The position numbers and the translations under genes were made by a program. Of a stretch of 48,429 nt of DNA, positions 44,165 through 48,429 are shown one piece after another. The notes beneath the pieces were generated by a model. The model saw only the letters and a list, made by a program, of their open reading frames with translations, had not been told where the DNA came from and made no database searches. The DNA comes from Saccharopolyspora rectivirgula DSM 43747 (GTDB lineage: Bacteria; Actinomycetota; Actinomycetes; Mycobacteriales; Pseudonocardiaceae), in assembly GCF_000497205.1 (NCBI RefSeq), contig NZ_AYJW01000031.1, forward strand, positions 1 to 48,429. The letters run 5' to 3'. Every line of letters starts with the position of its first letter. The first letter of the stretch is position 1.

Positions 44165-45403
44165 TCAACGAGGTTCGATCGGAAGACCGTGTTCGGAGGG
44201 TCGGGTGATGTCAATGCGCAGTGCTTTCTTCGCCCGTATCGCCAATTTATCCACTTCAGACGAAGTGTTGGCTCCGAAGACGAGAACTCCGTGTCGGTCC
44301 GCCGAACCACGAACGGAGGTGATGTGGTCCCCGGGGCGCACGCTCAACTCCGCCGCGAGCACTTCCGGAGCGCGCGAAACCTGCTCCCATCCTTCGACGG
44401 AGCGCACCTCGCCGGGGTCGAGCACCAGGTATTCCACACCGGCTGCCCGACTCGGCTCGGGCAGCGCAGGAGCGGGATTGCCCAACAGGTCGTCGATGAG
44501 TAGACCGTAGAGCTCCAGGCCGGGGCGCACGTGCTCGACCATCGCGTGGATGAAGTCACCGCCAGGCCGGGCGTGCACCTCTCCGAGCACGATCGAATCC
44601 CCGTCCGCCCAGAACTCCACGTGGAAGATCCCGCGCGAGAGCCCCACCGCGCGCAGAGCCCGCTCGACCTGTTCCTGCGCGCGGACAGCGGTGGACTCGT
44701 CGAGATCCGCAGGCATGCGGTGACCGGTTTCGACGAAACCCGCTCCGGTGGTCTTGGCGGTGAGGGCCAAAACGCGCGGTTCTCCGCCGAGCATCACGCC
44801 TTCGGCGGAGAATTCCCTGCCGGGGACGTAGGTTTCGATGAGGAAAGGCGCTTCGCCGGAAATCCGGTTGATCGCCTCTGGGAGCGTCGCATTGCTGTCT
44901 ACAAGCGACACTCCGGTGCTGCCCATGCCGGAACGCGGTTTGACGATCCACGGTCCGGGTCCGGTGTCGGCCATGAACTCCGCGGCCTCGGTCCGGTTCC
45001 GGACAACTCGGCAGTGCGGTTGGGCGAAACCCGACTCGCGCAGCTTCCGCCGGCACAGGTCCTTGGCGCGGATGGTGCGCACCACGGACTGGTCGTTGCC
45101 CGCCACGCCCAGTTCATCGGCCAGCGCAGCCACCGATTCCACGCACATCTCGCGGAAGGTGAGCACCGCGTCGATGCCGCCCCGGCCGGTCGCCCACTCC
45201 CTGGCCCGGGCCGGTTGGGGTACGTCGAACGCCACGAGCTCGTCCACCAGGCCAGGATCCATGGCGGCCAGGTTCCTCGGGGTGTCGGCGCCCACCAGTG
45301 CGATCCCACGCCGCCGCGCCTGAGCGCTGAGCCGCCGCATCTGGTCCCGACCGTGGGGTGTGCTCGAGGCGCAGCCCACGACCAGCACGGTTGGTCTGCT
45401 CAT
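44165..45403 (-). CDS. ATP-grasp ligase, first of two
   Basis: The 412-residue protein has the ATP-grasp plan. The N-terminal domain starts PTVLVVGCASSTPHGRDQMR, the ATP lid and phosphate loop are IVKPRSGMGSTGVSLV (about 150-165), and the metal-binding end is LGEVHARPGGDFIHAM (about 275-290). A C-terminal domain (about 300-412) follows. ATP-grasp enzymes join a carboxylate, through an acyl phosphate, to an amine, thiol or other acceptor. It is the last gene of a minus-strand operon, 5 nt after the second ATP-grasp gene. The two share only the fold-level motifs, so they probably use different substrates. Confidence 0.85.
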   Translation of the reverse strand: MSRPTVLVVGCASSTPHGRDQMRRLSAQARRRGIALVGADTPRNLAAMDPGLVDELVAFDVPQPARAREWATGRGGIDAVLTFREMCVESVAALADELGVAGNDQSVVRTIRAKDLCRRKLRESGFAQPHCRVVRNRTEAAEFMADTGPGPWIVKPRSGMGSTGVSLVDSNATLPEAINRISGEAPFLIETYVPGREFSAEGVMLGGEPRVLALTAKTTGAGFVETGHRMPADLDESTAVRAQEQVERALRAVGLSRGIFHVEFWADGDSIVLGEVHARPGGDFIHAMVEHVRPGLELYGLLIDDLLGNPAPALPEPSRAAGVEYLVLDPGEVRSVEGWEQVSRAPEVLAAELSVRPGDHITSVRGSADRHGVLVFGANTSSEVDKLAIRAKKALRIDITRPSEHGLPIEPR

Positions 45404-45408
45404 GGGAT

Positions 45409-46659
45409 TCAGTCCTGCTCGAACCGAGGAGTGATCACGCCGACCGCGGTTTCCAGGGTGTTGCGCACCGACTCCGCGGAATCACCCGTGGCGAGCACCG
45501 CACCGAGCGTGCTCGACATGTAGTCCTCCGGCGGGAGGGCCACCTCGGCTCCGGCCGCTCGCTCCACGACGATGTGCCGCACCCCCGGAACGGCCAGCGC
45601 TTGAGCCAGCCCGTCCAGGCCGGCGAACACGCCGCCGCGCTCGGCCATGATCTTGTGCACACCGGCGTGGAGCACGTTCTCGGTGGTGAGTTCGGGCCGC
45701 TGCCCGGTGGCGACTTGGACAGCGTTCTCGGCGAACGACCGACCGGTGGCCATGCCCACTAGGTGGGAGGTGATGAAGTCACCGCCGACCCTGGCCGCCA
45801 CCTCGACCAGCTTCGCGCTGTCCCCGGAGACCATGCACTCCAGGTGGAACGCGCAATTGTCGAGACCGATCGCCTCGATCACGGTGCGGGTCAGGCGGTG
45901 CACCGCTGCCAGCGCGGGCTCGGGAAGCGCACTGGGGAACACGTGCGCCAGTTCCAGCCGGAACGGTTCGGTGGTCTGCTTGTCCGTCACCCCGGCGATG
46001 AACACCTCGCCGTTGTGGACGAAACCTTCAACGCTGTGCTCGGTCCCCTCCAGGAACTGCTCGATGATCAGCTCGTTGGGGTTGCCGCTGAAGACCCGGT
46101 CTACTTCGGGGCGGGTGTAGCGGATCAGCTCGCCGTAGGCCGGTTCGAGGTCGTCCTCGCCCCGCAGCACGAAGATGCCCTTGCTCCCGGACGCGGACGT
46201 CGGCTTGAGCACCGCCGGGTAGCCGATCTCCGCGGCCGCTTTGACCAGCGACTCCCAGTCGCTCACCTTGGCGTAGCGGGGAATCGTGTCGGGGTGGGCG
46301 GCGAGCGCCTCGCGCATCAAGTACTTGTTGCGCGCGATCCGCGCGGCTTCGGGCGACGGGGCGGGCAGGCCCGAGCGGGCCGCGATCCGGCTCACCGACT
46401 CCACATCGCGGTCCGACCACGTCATCACGCCGGCGAGTTCGTGCTCGGCGCAGACCTTGGTCACCGCCGCGTCCACCGCCTCTGCGTCGTAGGTGTCCAC
46501 CTGGTGCACCGCGCGCACGATCCCCCGGGGAAGACCGGGAGGAACGCTGTCGGCGATGAGCACCACCCCGTACCCCTGGCGGTGCGCTGCTTCCAGGGCG
46601 GCCCCGTGCTCCAGGTGGGTGCGACGCAGGTTGAGGTAGAGGACGACCGGGTCAGCCAT
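45409..46659 (-). CDS. ATP-grasp ligase, second of two
   Basis: The 416-residue protein has the same architecture: the N-terminal Rossmann-like part MADPVVLYLNLRRTHLEHG, IGYPAVLKPTSASGSKGIFVL (ATP site, about 140-160), FLEGTEHSVEGFVHNGEVF and VEVAARVGGDFITSHLVG (metal site, about 285-302). The closest style is the carbamoyl-phosphate-synthase-like, L-amino-acid ligase group (BacD, PurK/DdaF-like), which makes dipeptides or amino-acid amides. The ATG overlaps the stop of the upstream 583-residue gene by 8 bp, so translation is coupled. Substrates are unknown. Confidence 0.87.
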   Translation of the reverse strand: MADPVVLYLNLRRTHLEHGAALEAAHRQGYGVVLIADSVPPGLPRGIVRAVHQVDTYDAEAVDAAVTKVCAEHELAGVMTWSDRDVESVSRIAARSGLPAPSPEAARIARNKYLMREALAAHPDTIPRYAKVSDWESLVKAAAEIGYPAVLKPTSASGSKGIFVLRGEDDLEPAYGELIRYTRPEVDRVFSGNPNELIIEQFLEGTEHSVEGFVHNGEVFIAGVTDKQTTEPFRLELAHVFPSALPEPALAAVHRLTRTVIEAIGLDNCAFHLECMVSGDSAKLVEVAARVGGDFITSHLVGMATGRSFAENAVQVATGQRPELTTENVLHAGVHKIMAERGGVFAGLDGLAQALAVPGVRHIVVERAAGAEVALPPEDYMSSTLGAVLATGDSAESVRNTLETAVGVITPRFEQD

Positions 46660-48403
46660 GCGCTTCTTCCTTCAAGATCAACTTGGTCGGGTCATTGTAA
46701 CGGGCTTGGTACCAGGAGTTGTCGAAATCAACGACGTCCAGGGGCGGGACTCCGGAGGCCAAGTGGTCGGCGTGGGCCTGGTAGAAGACCCGCAGTAGCT
46801 CGCCGATGGCGATCGCGCTGCGCAGGTCCGCGATCGTATAGGCCTCTCCACCCCAGGCCCGCATCAGTCGGAAGTCGTGCACTCCGGGACGATTCGCCCC
46901 GGCTAGCTCGATGCCGAAGGGTACGCGGATGGCGTAGCGCACCCCGTGCGCGACGTGGCCGGTGTGGTGCTGGTCGGACCAGTCGGTCACATCCGACATG
47001 GTGGGCGCGAAGAACCAGTCCCGCTCAGCTGCCCGGTGGTGCATGCCCGAGCTGTGCGGCAGGTAGTGCCACCCGTTGTAGCGCATCCGCGCGCTGATCG
47101 CCCGAAGTGCTTGGGGGAGTTCTGCCGGGGCTTCGGCGAATCGCCGCACGAAATTGCTGCTGGGTGTGACGCAGCAGTAGAACGCGTTGGTTCCCCAATC
47201 AAGGGGTTCGAGTCTGTTCTGGCTGATCGCGTTGCTCAGCGCACTGATCTTGCGGGGACCTCGGGACATCCCGACGTCCGAATTCGTGGCCTCGGTTCCG
47301 GACAGCACCACATCGTGCAGCACCTGCTCGAACCGGCTGGTGAACCCCTCTTCCCCCGGGGCGTGCAGCAATGGCATGGCCTTCGCGCACGCTTCGCGGA
47401 GTTCGGCGAAGTCCGCAGGCACCTCGACACCGAGATGGACCGCCATCGTCTCGGTGACCGCCGATGGCACGTGAGCCAGCTGAACCGGTTCTTCGGTGAG
47501 ATGTTCCTGTTTGTTCAGGTTCAACCCGCGGATGACGCGATATGCGCGTTTGCCCCTGCTGAGAGCAGAATCCCTTCCCCGTGCGCAGGCTTTCGCCAGA
47601 ACGTGCAAACGTTCAGCGGGTGCCATTTCCTCCGTGTCAGGTATTTCGGCATCGTAGTCGGCCAACTTGCTGCGCAGGAATGATTCCAAGCTATCTGGTC
47701 TCAACTGGACTCCGTTGAACTCCTCGACGCGAACGGCAGGGCCGGAGGAGCTCAACGCGTGCACGCAAACCAAGAAGCAAGCGTCAGTGGTATCCCAGTC
47801 TTCCACCGGCGTGTGCTCGAGACCGTTCAGGACGCAGCGAGGCGAGTCCGCTTTCAGCGACTTGCCGACCAGGTTTCTGGGCTTGCCCAGATTGGTGTAG
47901 TGGCGATTTCCAACGTAGAGCAGCACGGGGGCCATGTGGAGGAGGCAGAACCGCACTCGTTCGATCATGACGTCGACTTCTGCCCGCGGCAGGGTCAACA
48001 GCCATGCTTTGAGCTCTTGGTCTTCGGCTTTTTCCGCTCGATCCAACGAGATCAAATCTTCAGTCAATCCGATTGGGCGGCCATTGGGCCACCCCACGGA
48101 ACCCAACTGGTAGTCCGCATCCGAGGCTTCAACACCATCCGGTACCAATCGCAGTCGTCCGGTGAGCGTCAAGGCAAGTGTGTCCCCAGTAGATGGTGGG
48201 ATCAATTCGGCCTGCTGTTGAACGGCGACTTCGAGAAGGCGGGATTCTACCGATGTCAGTGCTTGCAGTCCGATGTTGATGGGTGTTCGATCGCCCAGCG
48301 ATGCCGCGTGATGTGCTGCGTCGGCGACAGTTCTCTTGGCTCGGCATTCTTCCACCACTGCTCTGACGAGTGCGGGAAAGCCATCGGAGCGCAAAATACC
48401 CAC
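46652..48403 (-). CDS. Large protein of unknown family, first gene of the ATP-grasp operon
   Basis: The 583-residue soluble protein has no family I recognise. It lacks signal or transmembrane segments. Notable points are His-rich patches YLPHSSGMHHRAAERDW (about 460-476) and DWSDQHHTGHVAHGVRY (about 485-501), a Trp/Tyr-rich C-terminus ending DFDNSWYQARYNDPTKL, and scattered Cys. The His pattern could hold a metal, but this is a guess. GTG 48403 follows GGAG by 7 nt; the frame stays open to the window edge, so the gene may begin further upstream. Overlap with the ATP-grasp gene makes it part of the same pathway or machine. Confidence 0.7.
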   Translation of the reverse strand: MGILRSDGFPALVRAVVEECRAKRTVADAAHHAASLGDRTPINIGLQALTSVESRLLEVAVQQQAELIPPSTGDTLALTLTGRLRLVPDGVEASDADYQLGSVGWPNGRPIGLTEDLISLDRAEKAEDQELKAWLLTLPRAEVDVMIERVRFCLLHMAPVLLYVGNRHYTNLGKPRNLVGKSLKADSPRCVLNGLEHTPVEDWDTTDACFLVCVHALSSSGPAVRVEEFNGVQLRPDSLESFLRSKLADYDAEIPDTEEMAPAERLHVLAKACARGRDSALSRGKRAYRVIRGLNLNKQEHLTEEPVQLAHVPSAVTETMAVHLGVEVPADFAELREACAKAMPLLHAPGEEGFTSRFEQVLHDVVLSGTEATNSDVGMSRGPRKISALSNAISQNRLEPLDWGTNAFYCCVTPSSNFVRRFAEAPAELPQALRAISARMRYNGWHYLPHSSGMHHRAAERDWFFAPTMSDVTDWSDQHHTGHVAHGVRYAIRVPFGIELAGANRPGVHDFRLMRAWGGEAYTIADLRSAIAIGELLRVFYQAHADHLASGVPPLDVVDFDNSWYQARYNDPTKLILKEEAHG

Positions 48404-48429
48404 AGCGCAACTCCAGGTGTGGACGGAGG

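Overview
The window is high-GC actinobacterial chromosome. Single-domain orthologues run in nearly the order known from Mycobacterium tuberculosis: prcA end, pafA, pafB, pafC, tatA, tatC, helY, a DUF4333 membrane protein, a 5'-3' exonuclease and an Xaa-Pro peptidase, followed by lnt/ppm1 and rbpA. Protein style and gene content (an Eis-type acetyltransferase, leaderless and GTG starts, lnt and ppm1 as separate genes) suggest a member of the Pseudonocardiales such as a Saccharopolyspora relative. That genus-level guess is inference.

Positions 1-29915 are core genome. The first block handles pupylation and the proteasome (PrcA, PafA), the PafBC DNA-damage transcription factor pair, twin-arginine secretion (TatA, TatC), lipid kinases and the HelY helicase. 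The second block carries Eis, a metallo-beta-lactamase-fold hydrolase, a flap-type exonuclease, a PepE-like peptidase overlapping an Lrp/AsnC regulator, an SGNH hydrolase, FxsA and an amidohydrolase. The third block holds lipoprotein acylation and polyprenyl-phosphomannose synthesis (Lnt, Ppm1), RbpA behind a SigR/SigH-like promoter, a UMF1-type transporter, a glycerophosphodiesterase, a tyrosine recombinase and an M20 peptidase. It ends with tRNA-Leu(GAG) and a strong terminator.

After the tRNA the character changes to an accessory and defence region. Positions 30601-33831 hold the remains of a subtype III-D-like CRISPR effector operon on the minus strand: a truncated Cas7-like RAMP, Csx10-like, a double-RAMP protein and a Csx19-like protein. 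Each has one small lesion or truncation that breaks an otherwise tightly overlapping operon. Facing it head-to-head at 33832-34541 is a broken SAVED-like sensor gene. No cas10, cas1, cas2 or repeat array is visible. Next come a cassette of FAD reductase, XRE-cupin regulator and methyltransferase with a palindromic operator, an AT-rich scar and a Vsr endonuclease.

The most striking intact system is at 38430-42574. A small EACC1-type protein overlaps by 4 bp a 1251-residue protein that joins a caspase-like protease to a UPF1-like SF1 helicase and a possible nuclease-like tail. This resembles the NTP-dependent biological conflict systems in which EACC1 pairs with variable effectors.

The right end has an MFS transporter remnant, a squalene/phytoene synthase homologue lacking its first Asp motif, and a compact three-gene operon of two different ATP-grasp ligases and a 583-residue protein of unknown family. 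That operon is a candidate small-molecule or peptide biosynthesis unit.
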